A DNA stretch of 64,000 nt from Pseudomonas putida (GTDB taxonomy: Bacteria > Pseudomonadota > Gammaproteobacteria > Pseudomonadales > Pseudomonadaceae), in assembly GCF_002025705.1 (NCBI RefSeq), contig NZ_CP018846.1, positions 421,001 to 485,000 of the forward strand. The letters are read 5' to 3'. Below the pieces are notes generated by a model. The model saw only the letters and a list, made by a program, of their open reading frames with translations. It had not been told where the DNA came from and searched no databases. Each line of letters begins with the position of its first letter. Position 1 is the stretch's first letter. Both the position numbers and the translations under genes were made by a program. Below, in pieces: positions 25,574 to 35,888 of this stretch.

Positions 25574-28510
25574 CTACTCAGCATCCAGGTGCATCGGGGT
25601 AATCACCCGTCCATCACTTTCAGCCTGCCCCAGGTTGGTGTCGATGAAGTACACCCGGTCATCCTCGAGCTTGCCCTTGTCGACCAGGTAGTCCTTGATG
25701 CTGCTGGCCCGCTCCTGGCCAAGGGTACGCAGCAATGCCGTGCTTTCAGCCCAGGACTTGATCACCGCCTCGCGCAGCTTGGTGGTGCGCTCGTCCCGGC
25801 TCAATTGTTCCCACTCGGCTGGGGGTTGCTGCTTCAGGCGAGTGCGGTAGATGCCTTCAAGCATCGCCGGTTTGTCGCTGTCGTCGACCTGCAGCATCGA
25901 GGCGTTGGCCGGTACTTTGTCGCCACGGCGCTGCAGGATCTTGTACCAGGTAGCCTGGTATTCACGTTCCAGGCGCTGCTGGGCGATCAACGGGCCGTCG
26001 CTGCTCTGGGCGCTGGTGCCTTCGATTTCCAGGCGCAGTTCCGGGCGCTCCTTGAGTGCTGAAGCCAGCTTGTCCAGGGTCGACTGCGCATCGCCACCAA
26101 GCTCGCTGGAGCCAGGGGCGAAGGCCACTGTACCCAAGTCTTCTGAGCCACCACCGGCAATCAGCCCGCCGATGAACTTGAACGGCGCCTGGGCCGCACG
26201 CAGCACCAGGTTGCGCAGGGTCTGCCAGACGATCGGCATGACGCTGAACTGCGGGTTGTTGAGGTCGCCCGAAACCGGAAGTTCGATGGAGATCCGCCCT
26301 TCGGTGTCCTTGAGCAAGGCGATCGCCAAGCGGATCGGCAGGTCCACCGCATCCGGGCTGTCGACCTTTTCCCCCAGTTGCAGCTGTTCGACCACGACCT
26401 TGTTCTCGGCCTTGAGCTGGCCGTTGGTGATCAGGTAATGCAGGTCGAGGTTCAGCCGGCCTTTACGGATACGGAAACCGGCGAACTTGCCGGAGTAGGG
26501 GGTCAACGTGGTCAGTTCGACGCGCTTGAAGCTGGTGGCGATATCCAGGCTGGCCAGCGGGTTGAACGGGTTGAGCGCGCCCTTGATGGTGACCGGGGCA
26601 TAACGGTCGACCTTGCCTTTGACGTCGACCTTGGCCGGTGCCGGCTTGCGGTTGTCGATGGTGCCGATCTGGCCGTTGAGCTGCTGGATGGCGGTGGCGA
26701 AGTTCGGTGTCAGGGTCAGGTCGGCGAAGTTGGCCGAGCCATCGTTGATGTCGATCTGGCCGATGTGGATGCCGAGGGGCTTGCTGGCTGCGGCACTGGC
26801 TGGCTTGGCCGGGCTGCTGGCCGCCGCGCCGGCCGGTTGCGGGATCAGCAGGTCGTCGACGCTGGTGGTGCGGTCTTCGTTGATGATGAAACGCGCGTAG
26901 GGCTGCAGCAGGGTGACTTTGTCGATGGACAAGGCATCACCGTGCACATACGACAGGCCATCGACGTTTACTTGCTGCCATTTGACGAAATCACGGCCCT
27001 TGATGGTGTCCAGGGTATGCAGCTGGTTGACCTGGGCCTTGCCAGCAACCGTGAAGGCCAGTGGCTCGGTGCGCTTGAGGTCGACCTTGAGGTCGCTGGC
27101 GAGCATGCCGCTGCGCAGTTCGAGGCGAATGAACGGGCTGATGTACGCCTGGGCGATACGCAGGTCGATGTCACGGGTGCTGACATCGAGCTTGGCGGTG
27201 ACGGGCGCCAGGTTCACTTCACCTGCCGCCTGCAGCTTGCCTTGCTTGCCAACGCCGGTGTCGAGCTTGAGGGTGAAAGGCGACTGGTTGAGGCTGTCGA
27301 AACCCTGCATGTCGAGGTTCAGCGGGCCGACATCCAGCGCTACCGGCTCCTTCTGGCTACGGTCGGCGAGGTGTACCTGGTAGTTGCGCAGTTGCACGTC
27401 CTTGAGCAGTACTTGCCACGGCTTGCTCGGCGCCTTTGCGGCTTTTTCCTGCGGCGTTGGTTCGGCAGCCGCCGGCTCGGCTTTCTCCTTTGGCGTGGCT
27501 TTGGCCGGCTGGCTGGCGAACAGCTTCTGCCAGTCGAGTTGGCCGTCCTTTTCCAGGGCCGCCCAGGTTTCCAGCTTTTCGCTGCGAACCTTGCCGACGG
27601 TGACCAGCTGCTTGGCCAGGTCGATGGACGTCTCGCTTACTTCCAGGCTGGCCAGGCGCACCAGCGGCCGGTCATCCGGGGCCTTGATGGCGAACGGTGC
27701 GATCTTGACCGAGGTGTTGTCCAGCAACAGCTCGGTTTCCTTGGACAGGTTGAGCTTGTAGTGGGTGTCGAGGTTGAACACGCCGTCTTCCAGCACCAGC
27801 GGCACGGCATCGCGCACGTAGGGCCAGAATAGCTTCATCTTGCCATCGGTGACCTTCAGTGTGCCTTCCGAGGCCATCGGTGCGAGACTGAGGGTACCGC
27901 TCCAATCCACTCGTCCACCGTTAGGGCCGATTGCCACCAAGGTCATGTCGGCATTGTCGTCAGGCAAGGTGCTGAGGTTTTTCAGCTCCAGGTTCATGTC
28001 GTCGTAGATGAACTCGATCGGCTCGCTCGGGCGCTGGTCCTCGAAGTGCAGATAACCGCCGCTGAGCTTGATGCTGCCAATACGCAGTGGGAACGGGTCG
28101 CTGGGCGGCTGCTCCGGCTTGGGTTCGCTGGCGGGCAACTTGAACAATTGGGTCAGGTTGAGCGTGCCGTTCTTGGCGAACAGCACCTCGTTGCGTGGCT
28201 TGTCGAGCTCGATGGCCTGCAGGTGCAGGGCGCCGCTCCACAGGCTGTCGAGCGCCAGGTTGGCGTACAGCCGTTCAAAGCCGACCTGCTCCTTGCCAGG
28301 CTCGCCGAGCTGCAGGCCCCAAAGTGTCAGCTCGAGGCTGAAGGGGTTGAGTTCGATGCGTTGCAGGTGTGCCGGCACGGTGGCGTACTGCGCCAACTGC
28401 TGGTTGGCAATACGCAAGGCGACACCAGGAAGAATGAGGAAGCCGAGCAGGCTGTATAGGGCTACCAGGGCCAGCAGGGCGCCGAGGGCGCGAGTCAATC
28501 CTTTGTACAT
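25574..28510 (-). CDS. Large AsmA-like DUF748 protein
   Basis: The 978-aa product has one N-terminal membrane anchor (residues about 8-32) and a long repetitive beta-rich region of DUF748/AsmA type, with recurring segments such as LNLDMQGFDSLNQSPFTL and IDINDGSANFADL. Two low-complexity Ala/Pro/Lys stretches lie in the middle. The last 180 residues (after FAPGSSELGGDAQSTLDKLA) resemble an OmpA-like peptidoglycan-binding fold. AsmA-like proteins bridge the periplasm and are linked to lipid transport or outer-membrane assembly. Substrate and partners are unknown; it stands alone between a repeat and the oxygenase gene. Confidence 0.8.
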   Translation of the reverse strand: MYKGLTRALGALLALVALYSLLGFLILPGVALRIANQQLAQYATVPAHLQRIELNPFSLELTLWGLQLGEPGKEQVGFERLYANLALDSLWSGALHLQAIELDKPRNEVLFAKNGTLNLTQLFKLPASEPKPEQPPSDPFPLRIGSIKLSGGYLHFEDQRPSEPIEFIYDDMNLELKNLSTLPDDNADMTLVAIGPNGGRVDWSGTLSLAPMASEGTLKVTDGKMKLFWPYVRDAVPLVLEDGVFNLDTHYKLNLSKETELLLDNTSVKIAPFAIKAPDDRPLVRLASLEVSETSIDLAKQLVTVGKVRSEKLETWAALEKDGQLDWQKLFASQPAKATPKEKAEPAAAEPTPQEKAAKAPSKPWQVLLKDVQLRNYQVHLADRSQKEPVALDVGPLNLDMQGFDSLNQSPFTLKLDTGVGKQGKLQAAGEVNLAPVTAKLDVSTRDIDLRIAQAYISPFIRLELRSGMLASDLKVDLKRTEPLAFTVAGKAQVNQLHTLDTIKGRDFVKWQQVNVDGLSYVHGDALSIDKVTLLQPYARFIINEDRTTSVDDLLIPQPAGAAASSPAKPASAAASKPLGIHIGQIDINDGSANFADLTLTPNFATAIQQLNGQIGTIDNRKPAPAKVDVKGKVDRYAPVTIKGALNPFNPLASLDIATSFKRVELTTLTPYSGKFAGFRIRKGRLNLDLHYLITNGQLKAENKVVVEQLQLGEKVDSPDAVDLPIRLAIALLKDTEGRISIELPVSGDLNNPQFSVMPIVWQTLRNLVLRAAQAPFKFIGGLIAGGGSEDLGTVAFAPGSSELGGDAQSTLDKLASALKERPELRLEIEGTSAQSSDGPLIAQQRLEREYQATWYKILQRRGDKVPANASMLQVDDSDKPAMLEGIYRTRLKQQPPAEWEQLSRDERTTKLREAVIKSWAESTALLRTLGQERASSIKDYLVDKGKLEDDRVYFIDTNLGQAESDGRVITPMHLDAE

Positions 28511-28588
28511 GTGTCGCTTCGTCTGTCTAAGCAGGAGTGCTTGGAGTATGGCACGTTAAATCGGTTCCGCTGGGGCGACCATTCTCCG

Positions 28589-29458
28589 TCACTCGATACC
28601 CATGCGTCGCCTGGCCCGATGTGCCGAGCCGTCACGCATGGCCCAGCGCAGAATTGGCGCTGTGCTTTGCAGGCCAAGGCGGATCATGCGCCGTTGCAGC
28701 GGCCCTTGCTGCAGGCCGAGCATGGCCTGGCCCCAGTCCGGCAGCAGATCGATACCGGCATGCAACATCAGCTTGCCGACCGGCTCGGCAAGGCGGCTCG
28801 GGGCAGGGGCAGCGAGCAGGATCCCGACAACCTCCAGGCTACGCGCGCTGCATTGCAGTTGCGGGCGCATTCGCTGCAGGTAGTCCGCGACCTGCTGGCA
28901 AGAGCGGGGGACATTGCGCGCCCCGAGGCGTTCGGCGATCAGGGCGATCTCGGCGTAATAGGCGTCCTGATCGGCACGTGAAAGGCCGGGGTCGCGGTAG
29001 CGCAGGTGGGCCGCGAGGAAGCTGCTGACCTCCGCCACGTGCACCCAGGTCAGCAGGTCGGGGTCACTTGCGGCATATGGGCTGCCATCGGGCGCGGTGC
29101 CGGTCACCTGCAAGTGGATGGTGCGCACCTTGTCGATCAACCATTCGGCATCGCGGGTCGAGCCGAAGGTGGTGCCAGAGATGAACTGGCTGGTGCGGCG
29201 CAGGCGGCCGAGCAGGTCTTCGCGAAAGTTGGAGTGGTCCCACACCCCGGCCAGGGCCAACGGGTGCAACAGCTGCAGCATCAGGGCACTGATACCGCCG
29301 ACCAGCATGCTCGGGAAGTCGCCATGCACCCGCCAACTAATGCTGTGCGGCCCGAACAGGCCGGGGTCGCCTTTGGGGGACTCGAGGTCGAGCTGGCCGA
29401 GGGCCAGCCCGGTGAGGCTCATGACCTGGGTTTCGATGCGGCGGCGTAGGGCTTCCAT
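28589..29458 (-). CDS. MpaB-family oxygenase (DUF2236)
   Basis: The 289-aa product shows the helical MpaB/latex-clearing oxygenase pattern: HGDFPSMLVGGISALMLQLLHPLALAGV near residue 45, then FISGTTFGSTRDAEWLI, TWVHVAEVSSFL and the DQDAYYAEIALIAERLG segment. Conserved histidines in HPLA and WVH fit heme binding as seen in related enzymes. The physiological substrate is unknown. It starts 42 bases after the acsA stop on the same strand, so it may share its transcript; a small hairpin covers its ribosome site. Confidence 0.8.
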   Translation of the reverse strand: MEALRRRIETQVMSLTGLALGQLDLESPKGDPGLFGPHSISWRVHGDFPSMLVGGISALMLQLLHPLALAGVWDHSNFREDLLGRLRRTSQFISGTTFGSTRDAEWLIDKVRTIHLQVTGTAPDGSPYAASDPDLLTWVHVAEVSSFLAAHLRYRDPGLSRADQDAYYAEIALIAERLGARNVPRSCQQVADYLQRMRPQLQCSARSLEVVGILLAAPAPSRLAEPVGKLMLHAGIDLLPDWGQAMLGLQQGPLQRRMIRLGLQSTAPILRWAMRDGSAHRARRRMGIE

Positions 29459-29461
29459 GGC

Positions 29462-29478
29462 GTCCTGTGCTTCAGGAC
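29462..29478 (-). promoter_or_regulatory. Hairpin over the ribosome site of the MpaB-type gene
   Basis: On the minus strand GTCCTG-AAGCA-CAGGAC forms a 6-bp hairpin whose 3' arm holds the AGGA ribosome site, 4-5 bases before the ATG at 29458. A second hairpin (CGGCCA/TGGCCG, 29478-29496) lies next to it. They may terminate acsA, restrict translation of the downstream gene, or both. Confidence 0.4.
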
Positions 29479-29500
29479 GGCCATGGCAAGTGGCCGCCCG

Positions 29501-31435
29501 CTATTGATTGAGGCGTTTGTCGATCAGGCCCTGCACCACGCTTGGGTCGGCCAGGGTCGAGGTGTCGCCGAGGTTGTCCAGTTCGTTGCAGGCAATCTTG
29601 CGCAGTATACGCCGCATGATCTTGCCCGAGCGGGTCTTGGGCAAGGCCGGAGCCCACTGGATCAATTCTGGCTTGGCGAAGCTGCCGATCTCCTTGCTGA
29701 CCAGTGCCAGCAGCTCGGCCTTGAGTGCATCGTCAGGGGTGATTCCATTCATGGTGGTGACGAAGGCATAGACGCCCTGGCCCTTGAGGTCATGGGGGTA
29801 GCCGACCACGGCGGCCTCGGCGACGCTGTCGTGCAGCACCAGCGCGCTTTCCACCTCGGCAGTGCCGATGCGGTGGCCGGAGACGTTGATCACGTCATCG
29901 ATGCGGCCAGTGATCCAGTAGTCGCCGTCGGCATCGCGGCGGGCGCCGTCACCGGTGAAGTAGTAACCGGGCATGGGCTTGAAGTAGGTATCGACCATGC
30001 GCTGGTGATCGCCATAGACGCTGCGGATCTGCCCGGGCCAGCTTGCCTTGATCACCAGCAGGCCGGCGCCCGGGCCCTCGATCAGTTTGCCTTTTTCGTC
30101 CAGCAGCACTGGTTGCACGCCGAACATTGGCTGGTTGGCGCAACCGGGCTTGAGCCTTTGGGCCCCCGGTAGCGGCGTGAGCATGATGCCGCCGGTCTCG
30201 GTTTGCCACCAGGTGTCGACAATGGGGCAGCGCTTTAGCCCAACCTCTTCGAAATACCACTCCCAGGCTTCGGGGTTGATCGGTTCGCCAACGCTGCCGA
30301 GCAGGCGCAAGCTTTTGCGCGAGGTGCTCTGCAGCGGTGCCGAACCTTCACGCATCAATGCGCGCAGCGCGGTGGGGGCGGTGTAGAAGATGTTCACCTG
30401 GTGTTTATCCACCACCTGCCAGAAGCGCGACGTGTCTGGGTAGTTGGGTACGCCTTCGAACATCAGCGAAATCGCACCGTTGGCCAGCGGCCCGTAAACG
30501 ATGTAGCTGTGGCCCGTGACCCAGCCGACGTCGGCCGTGCACCAGAACACCTCGCCGTCGCGGTAGTCGAACACCACCTTGAAGGTCATCGTCGCCTGCA
30601 GCAGGTAGCCACCGGTGGTATGCAGCACGCCTTTGGGCTTGCCGGTGCTGCCGGAGGTATAGAGGATGAACAACGGGTCTTCGGCATCCATCGGCTCTGG
30701 TGGGCAATCGTCACCTGCCTTGTCGGTCGCTTCGTGGTACCAGAGGTCGCGACCCTGGTTCCAGGCCACATCGCCGCCGGTGCGCCGCACCACGAACGCG
30801 CTGCTGACCGCAGGGCAACTGGCCAGGGCCTTGTCGACGTTCTGCTTGAGCGGGATGCGCTTGCCACCGCGCACGCCTTCATCGGCGGTGATCACGGTGC
30901 GGCAGTCGGCATCGAGAATGCGGTCACGCAGGGCATCCGGGGAGAAGCCGCCGAACACCACCGAGTGGATGGCGCCGATGCGTGTGCAGGCGAGCATGGC
31001 GTAGGCAGCTTCGGGAATCATCGGCATGTAGATGCACACACGGTCGCCCTTGTTCACGCCGCGTGCCTTGAGGGCATTGGCCAGGCGGCAGACCTGACGG
31101 TGCAGTTCGCGGTAGGTGATGGCCTTGGAGTCCTTGGGGTCATCGCCTTCCCACAGCAGGGCGGTTTGCTCGCCGCGCTGGGCAAGGTGACGATCGATGC
31201 AGTTGTAGCTGACGTTCAGTTGGCCACCGTCGAACCAGCGGGCCTTGCCGGTCCTCAGGTCACATTGCTGGACGCTCGACCAGGGTTTGATCCAGTCCAG
31301 GCGTTTGGCCTGTTCTGCCCAGAAAGTGTCGGGGTCATCGACCGACTGGCGGTAGAGGCGCTGGTAGTCGTCGGGGGAGAGGCTGGCGGACTGGCTAACG
31401 GCCAGGGCCTGGGGATACTGCCTGATATCGAACAT
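29501..31435 (-). CDS. acsA: Acetyl-CoA synthetase
   Basis: The 644-aa AMP-forming enzyme activates acetate through acetyl-AMP. It has the P-loop-like [10 protein letters not shown], the WWQTETGG core motif, the [11 protein letters not shown] hinge region and the regulatory lysine in SGKIMRR (Lys605), which is acetylated in relatives. The ATG at 31435 starts [11 protein letters not shown] and follows CAGGA. The MpaB-type gene lies downstream on the same strand. A repeat pair separates its promoter region from pgi. Confidence 0.96.
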   Translation of the reverse strand: MFDIRQYPQALAVSQSASLSPDDYQRLYRQSVDDPDTFWAEQAKRLDWIKPWSSVQQCDLRTGKARWFDGGQLNVSYNCIDRHLAQRGEQTALLWEGDDPKDSKAITYRELHRQVCRLANALKARGVNKGDRVCIYMPMIPEAAYAMLACTRIGAIHSVVFGGFSPDALRDRILDADCRTVITADEGVRGGKRIPLKQNVDKALASCPAVSSAFVVRRTGGDVAWNQGRDLWYHEATDKAGDDCPPEPMDAEDPLFILYTSGSTGKPKGVLHTTGGYLLQATMTFKVVFDYRDGEVFWCTADVGWVTGHSYIVYGPLANGAISLMFEGVPNYPDTSRFWQVVDKHQVNIFYTAPTALRALMREGSAPLQSTSRKSLRLLGSVGEPINPEAWEWYFEEVGLKRCPIVDTWWQTETGGIMLTPLPGAQRLKPGCANQPMFGVQPVLLDEKGKLIEGPGAGLLVIKASWPGQIRSVYGDHQRMVDTYFKPMPGYYFTGDGARRDADGDYWITGRIDDVINVSGHRIGTAEVESALVLHDSVAEAAVVGYPHDLKGQGVYAFVTTMNGITPDDALKAELLALVSKEIGSFAKPELIQWAPALPKTRSGKIMRRILRKIACNELDNLGDTSTLADPSVVQGLIDKRLNQ

Positions 31436-31535
31436 GGCGGGTGGTCCTGCTCTTGTGAGGGGCGAGGGACAGCAGCGGCTATTCGATGGACAGTGTAGTC
31501 AGCGGGGATGTTCCTTGGAGGCTGGTGCTGAGGTT

Positions 31536-31653
31536 GCAGGAGCGGCCTTGTGTCGCGAAAGGGCTGCGCAGCAGCCCCAGGTTCTTCGAGTCAATGTTTG
31601 AATTGCTGGGGCCGCTTCGCGACCCTTTCGCGACGCAAGGCCGCTCCTACAAA
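31536..31653. repeat. Inverted repeat pair (C), GGAGCGGCC type
   Basis: The left arm begins GCAGGAGCGGCCTTGTGTCG (31536) and the right arm ends with its reverse complement near 31653. It is the same family as the pair at 25434-25553, with small differences (for example GGGCTGCGCAGCAGCCCC against GGGCCGCAGAGCGGCCCC). It lies between acsA and pgi. Confidence 0.85.
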
Positions 31654-31674
31654 GAGCGCTCCTGCCAGATCAGA

Positions 31675-33339
31675 TCAACCGCGGTGACGGCCGCGGAAGT
31701 AGTTGATCAGGCCTTGGGTGGAGCCATCTTCGGCGCTGTCTTCCAGGCTGCCGACCAAGCGCTGGTACACGCCCTTGCCCAGTTCCTTGCCCAGTTCCAC
31801 GCCCCACTGGTCGAAGGCATTGATGCCCCAGATCACGCTCTGCACGAATACCTTGTGTTCGTACATCGCCACCAGTGCGCCCAGGCGGCGCGGGCTGATG
31901 CGCTCGACCACCAGGGTGTTGCTCGGGCGGTTGCCCGGGATCACCTTGTGCGGTGCGAGTTTTTCGATGTCCGCTTCGTTCAGGCCCTTCTGGCGCAGTT
32001 CGGCCTCGGCTTCCTCACGGGTCTTGCCGAGCATAAGTGCCTGGCTCTGCGACAGGCAGTTGGCGTACAGCCACTGATGGTGGTCGGCCACCGGGTTGAA
32101 GCTGACCACAGGCACGATGAAGTCGGCCGGGATCAGCTGGGTGCCCTGGTGCAGCAACTGGTGGTAGGCATGCTGACCGTTGCAGCCTACGCCGCCCCAG
32201 ATCACCGGGCCGGTATCGGTTTTGACCGGGGTGCCATCCTGCAGCACGCTCTTGCCGTTGGACTCCATGTCCAGCTGTTGCAGGTGCTTGGTGATGTTGC
32301 GCAGGTAGTGGTCATACGGGAGGATCGCGTGGCTGTTCGCGCCCCAGAAGTTACCGTACCAGACGCCCAGCAGGGCCAGCAGCACCGGCATGTTCTTGTC
32401 AAACGGTGCGGTCTGGAAGTGCTGGTCCATGGTGTAGGCACCCGACAGCAACTCCTTGAAGTTGGCGGTACCGATGGCCAGGGCGATTGGCAGGCCGATG
32501 GCCGACCACAGCGAGTAGCGCCCGCCTACCCAGTCCCACATCGGGAAGATGTTCTCTTCGCGAATACCGAAGGCCACGGCGGCGGCCTTGTTGCTGGAAA
32601 CTGCGATGAAGTGGCGATACAGCTCGGCTTCCGAGCCGCCCTGGGCCAGGTACCAGGTGCGCGCGGCCATGGCGTTCTTCAGCGTCTCGAGGGTGTTGAA
32701 AGACTTCGACGAGACGATGAACAGTGTGGTTTCGGCGCGCAGGTTGGCTGACAGCTCATGGAATTCACTGCCGTCGATATTGGCCAGGTAATGGCAGCGC
32801 ACGCCGCGCTGGGCATAGGGCAACAGGGCTTCGGACACCAGCTCGGGGCCGAGGAACGAGCCGCCGATGCCAATGTTGACCACATCGGTGATCGGCTTTT
32901 CGCTGTAGCCACGCCACAGGCCGTCATGAATGCGGCCCACCAGTTCGGTGATCTGGTTGAGTACCTTGTGCACTTCCGGCATCACGTTGACGCCGTTTAC
33001 GCTGAGCTTGTCGCCCACTGGGCGGCGCAGCGCGGTGTGCAGCACGGGGCGGCCTTCCGAGGCGTTGATGATCTCGCCGCTGAACATCGACTTGATCGCA
33101 TCCTGCAGGCCGACTTGTTCGGCCAGGTCCACCAGCAGGTTGCGGCTCTCGTCGGTGATCAGGTTTTTCGAATAGTCGAGGAACAGACCGCAGCAGCTCA
33201 GGGAGAACTGATCGAAGCGCTTGGCATCGGCGGCGAAGGCTTCGCGCATGCTGAAGCCTTGCATGGCGTCGCGGTGTTTCTGCAGGGCCTGCCAGGCAGG
33301 CAGGGCCGTCACATCGTGGGGTGTACGGTAATACGCCAT
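31675..33339 (-). CDS. pgi: Glucose-6-phosphate isomerase
   Basis: The 554-aa product shows the PGI signatures: [13 protein letters not shown], the [13 protein letters not shown] phosphate-binding segment, [15 protein letters not shown], and the [12 protein letters not shown] region with the catalytic His and Lys. It interconverts glucose 6-phosphate and fructose 6-phosphate; in pseudomonads using the Entner-Doudoroff route it serves mainly gluconeogenesis and cycling. The ATG at 33339 fits family length. It ends next to a repeat pair. Confidence 0.97.
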   Translation of the reverse strand: MAYYRTPHDVTALPAWQALQKHRDAMQGFSMREAFAADAKRFDQFSLSCCGLFLDYSKNLITDESRNLLVDLAEQVGLQDAIKSMFSGEIINASEGRPVLHTALRRPVGDKLSVNGVNVMPEVHKVLNQITELVGRIHDGLWRGYSEKPITDVVNIGIGGSFLGPELVSEALLPYAQRGVRCHYLANIDGSEFHELSANLRAETTLFIVSSKSFNTLETLKNAMAARTWYLAQGGSEAELYRHFIAVSSNKAAAVAFGIREENIFPMWDWVGGRYSLWSAIGLPIALAIGTANFKELLSGAYTMDQHFQTAPFDKNMPVLLALLGVWYGNFWGANSHAILPYDHYLRNITKHLQQLDMESNGKSVLQDGTPVKTDTGPVIWGGVGCNGQHAYHQLLHQGTQLIPADFIVPVVSFNPVADHHQWLYANCLSQSQALMLGKTREEAEAELRQKGLNEADIEKLAPHKVIPGNRPSNTLVVERISPRRLGALVAMYEHKVFVQSVIWGINAFDQWGVELGKELGKGVYQRLVGSLEDSAEDGSTQGLINYFRGRHRG

Positions 33340-33460
33340 TGCGCGGAATTCCTTGATGCGTGGTGAGCCTTGGACAGGGCAGTGATTGCCGGGTTCAGAC
33401 TGGCCATCATTATAGGCAAAGGCCGCGCGCAGGGAATGGGGATGGCGGGGGATTTTGGAA

Positions 33461-33479
33461 GGGGCGCTATGCGCGCCCC
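33461..33479 (-). terminator. Hairpin after panC
   Basis: On the minus strand GGGGCGC, a GCATA loop and GCGCCCC form a 7-bp stem 7 bases after the panC stop, followed by TTCC and then A-rich sequence. A weak terminator is the simplest reading. Confidence 0.55.
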
Positions 33480-33485
33480 AGGCCG

Positions 33486-34349
33486 TTATGCGGTCTTGTC
33501 GTCCAGATGCAGGTAAAGGTTGTCGATCAACCGAGTGTTACCCAGATACGCCGCTACCAGGATCACCAGGTCCCGGTCACCAAAAGTCGCCGGACGCAGG
33601 TTCACCGCGTGGCGCACTTCCAGATAATCCGGACGCAGCCCCGCAGCGATCAGATTCGCCTTGCCTTGTTCGAGCAGTGCCGCGAAATCTGCCTGGCCGC
33701 GGCCAAGCGCTTCACCGATCTGCTTCAAGGTGCGATACACCACCGGTGCGGTGCTGCGTTGTTCAGGCGTCAGGTATCCGTTGCGCGAGGACAGCGCCAG
33801 GCCATCCTCGGCGCGCACGGTCGGCTCACCGATGATCTGGATCGGCATGTTCAGGTCGCGCACCATGGCACGGATCACCGCCAGCTGCTGGTAGTCCTTC
33901 TCGCCAAACACGGCCAGGTCTGGCTGGACCATGTTGAACAGCTTGCTGACCACGGTCGCCACGCCTTCGAAATGCCCAGGGCGGCTGGCACCGCACAGGC
34001 CCTCGGAGAGGCTGGGCACGCTGACGCGGGTTTGCACGGCCATGCCGTCGGGGTACATCTCTTCGACAGTGGGCGCGAACAGCAGGTGGCAGCCCGCATC
34101 GAGCAGGCGCTGCTGGTCGGCAGCGAGGGTGCGCGGGTACTTGTCGAGGTCTTCGTTGGCGCCGAACTGCAGCGGGTTGACGAAGATGCTGGCGACCACG
34201 AAATCGGCACGTTGGGCGGCCTTGGTCACCAGCGCGGCATGGCCGCTGTGCAGGTTGCCCATGGTCGGCACGAAACCGATGCGCTTGCCTTCACCGCGGG
34301 CGCGGGCGACGGCAGCACGCAGTTCGCGGACGGTCTTGACTGTGTTCAT
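33486..34349 (-). CDS. panC: Pantothenate synthetase (pantoate-beta-alanine ligase)
   Basis: The 287-aa product joins pantoate and beta-alanine using ATP, the last step of vitamin B5 synthesis. It has the nucleotide motif [16 protein letters not shown] (HIGH-like), FGEKDYQQL and the KMSKS-like ALSSRNGYL. The start ATG overlaps the panB stop by 4 bases (ATGA), so the two are translationally coupled. A GC hairpin follows. Confidence 0.97.
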   Translation of the reverse strand: MNTVKTVRELRAAVARARGEGKRIGFVPTMGNLHSGHAALVTKAAQRADFVVASIFVNPLQFGANEDLDKYPRTLAADQQRLLDAGCHLLFAPTVEEMYPDGMAVQTRVSVPSLSEGLCGASRPGHFEGVATVVSKLFNMVQPDLAVFGEKDYQQLAVIRAMVRDLNMPIQIIGEPTVRAEDGLALSSRNGYLTPEQRSTAPVVYRTLKQIGEALGRGQADFAALLEQGKANLIAAGLRPDYLEVRHAVNLRPATFGDRDLVILVAAYLGNTRLIDNLYLHLDDKTA

Positions 34350-35146
34350 GCGCTGAATCCGTGCTCGGCTGCGGGGAAGGTAACGTCCTTGACGGCCTTG
34401 ACGTAGGCGCTGAGGGCGCTCTGGATGTCAGGCTGGCCATCCATGAAGTTCTTGACGAACTTTGGCACCCGGCCACTGAGTGACAGGCCGAGCATGTCGT
34501 GCAGCACCAGCACCTGGCCGTCGGTGGCGCTACCGGCGCCGATGCCGATCACCGGAATGCCCACTGCCTGGGTGATTTCGGCCGCCAGCTCGGTGGGTAC
34601 GCACTCCAGCAGCAGCATCGCCGCGCCGGCTTGTTCCAGGGCAATGGCGTCGGCACGCATCTGCCGCGCCTGCGCTTCCTGGCGGCCCTGAACCTTGTAA
34701 CCGCCCAGCACGTTGACGGTCTGCGGAGTCAGGCCCATGTGCGCACACACCGGCACACCACGTTCGGCCAGTAGGCGAATGGTTTCGGCCAGCCAGGCGG
34801 CGCCTTCAAGCTTGATCATGTGGGCGCCGGCTTGCATCAGCGTGGCGCAGTTGGCGAAGGCCTGCTCGGGCGTGGCGTGGGCCATGAACGGCAGGTCGGC
34901 GAGGATCAGCGCGCCATCGTTGCCACGTTTGACACAGGCGGTGTGGTAGGCCATCTCGGCAGTGGTGACGGGCAACGTGCTGTCATGGCCCTGCAGGACC
35001 ATGCCCAGGGAATCGCCCACCAACAACACGTCGACGCCGGCCTGGCTGCAGGCCTTGGCGAAGGTCGCATCGTAGCAGGTCAGCATGGTGATCTTTTCAC
35101 CCTTGGCCTTGAGGCCATGCAGGGTGGTCAGGGTTACTTCAGGCAT
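34346..35146 (-). CDS. panB: 3-methyl-2-oxobutanoate hydroxymethyltransferase
   Basis: PanB adds a hydroxymethyl group from methylene-tetrahydrofolate to ketoisovalerate. The 266-aa TIM-barrel protein has [11 protein letters not shown], the metal-binding LVGDSLGMV and KLEGAAW, and the C-terminal IGIGAG motif. The start is the ATG at 35146 ([11 protein letters not shown]); a longer in-frame start at 35188 adds a non-conserved leader. The 262-base gap upstream of it contains several palindromes and repeated GTTAC motifs. Confidence 0.96.
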   Translation of the reverse strand: MPEVTLTTLHGLKAKGEKITMLTCYDATFAKACSQAGVDVLLVGDSLGMVLQGHDSTLPVTTAEMAYHTACVKRGNDGALILADLPFMAHATPEQAFANCATLMQAGAHMIKLEGAAWLAETIRLLAERGVPVCAHMGLTPQTVNVLGGYKVQGRQEAQARQMRADAIALEQAGAAMLLLECVPTELAAEITQAVGIPVIGIGAGSATDGQVLVLHDMLGLSLSGRVPKFVKNFMDGQPDIQSALSAYVKAVKDVTFPAAEHGFSA

Positions 35147-35218
35147 GTAGGAAAATCCTCGTTCAGGCGCTGTGAAAAACGACTGCATACAACGCGTGTA
35201 GTCATCTTCCGGAGCGGC

Positions 35219-35377
35219 ACATCATCGCGCGTGATGTTCGGGCACAGGTCCGTCCGGGCCTAAATACGGGTATGCGGCACTTTGGTGCCACACGGGACGC
35301 CTATAGTCGTGAGCGAGGTGGGGGAAGTCAATCACCCTGTTACCGCATTGTTACTAACAGGGTGTTACTGGCGTTAC
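35219..35377. promoter_or_regulatory. folK-panB gap: palindromes and four GTTAC repeats
   Basis: Three dyads are visible: ACATCA/TGATGT (35219-35237), GGCAC-TTT-GGTGCC (35276-35289 region), and CACCCTGTTA/TAACAGGGTG (35333-35364, perfect 10-bp arms). Overlapping the last are TGTTAC at 35338, 35349 and 35363 and CGTTAC at 35372. The same hexamer forms the CbrB-type site upstream of crcZ. A minus-strand TGGCAC-like element at about 35280-35295 has the spacing of a -24/-12 promoter wrong by one base. This is probably the panBC promoter region. Confidence 0.4.
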
Positions 35378-35408
35378 CGTGTTCTGCTGAATGTCTCAAA
35401 CGCCCGGT

Positions 35409-35888
35409 TTACAGGCGTTCCAGGCCGACGAACGGGCAGGCTTCGAGCAATTGGGCAAGCGCACGGCCATCGGCCAGGCAGAAGTCGCCCGCTACCAGTT
35501 CGGCCAAGGGGTACAGCACGAAGGGGCGTGCGTGCATGTGGTAGTGCGGCACCTGCAGGCGTGGAACGTCGATCACCTGGTCACCAAACAGCAGGATATC
35601 CAGGTCGAGGGTGCGCGGGCCCCAGCGTTCCTTGCGTACGCGACCCTGGCCGTTCTCGATAGCTTGCAAGGCGTCGAGCAGGTCCAGTGGTGCCAATGTG
35701 GTGTCAAGCGCGGCCACCGCGTTGGTGTAGCGCGGCTGGCCGGGCAGCAGCGAATCGCTGGTGTACAGGGCCGAAGCCGCTACCAGGCGGCTGCCGTCAA
35801 CCTGGTCGAGCGCCTGCATGGCGCTGCGCAGCTGCTCGGCAGGCGCGTCCAGGTTGCTGCCCAGGCCAATGTAGGCGCGCGTGGTCAC
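35409..35888 (-). CDS. folK: 2-amino-4-hydroxy-6-hydroxymethyldihydropteridine diphosphokinase
   Basis: The 159-aa HPPK transfers pyrophosphate from ATP to the pterin before FolP acts. It has the start segment AYIGLGSNLD, the YTSDSLLPGQPRYTNAVA loop region and the catalytic core GPRTLDLDILLFG with its two Asp ligands. The start is GTG at 35888, overlapping the pcnB stop (GTGA), so translation is probably coupled to pcnB. pcnB-folK-panB-panC is a conserved proteobacterial order. Confidence 0.96.
   Translation of the reverse strand: MTTRAYIGLGSNLDAPAEQLRSAMQALDQVDGSRLVAASALYTSDSLLPGQPRYTNAVAALDTTLAPLDLLDALQAIENGQGRVRKERWGPRTLDLDILLFGDQVIDVPRLQVPHYHMHARPFVLYPLAELVAGDFCLADGRALAQLLEACPFVGLERL

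Noticed and set aside
35276..35296. A sigma-54 promoter before panB
   Set aside because: TGGCAC is present on the minus strand but the following GC is at 9 rather than 10 bases, so the match is not good enough to call.
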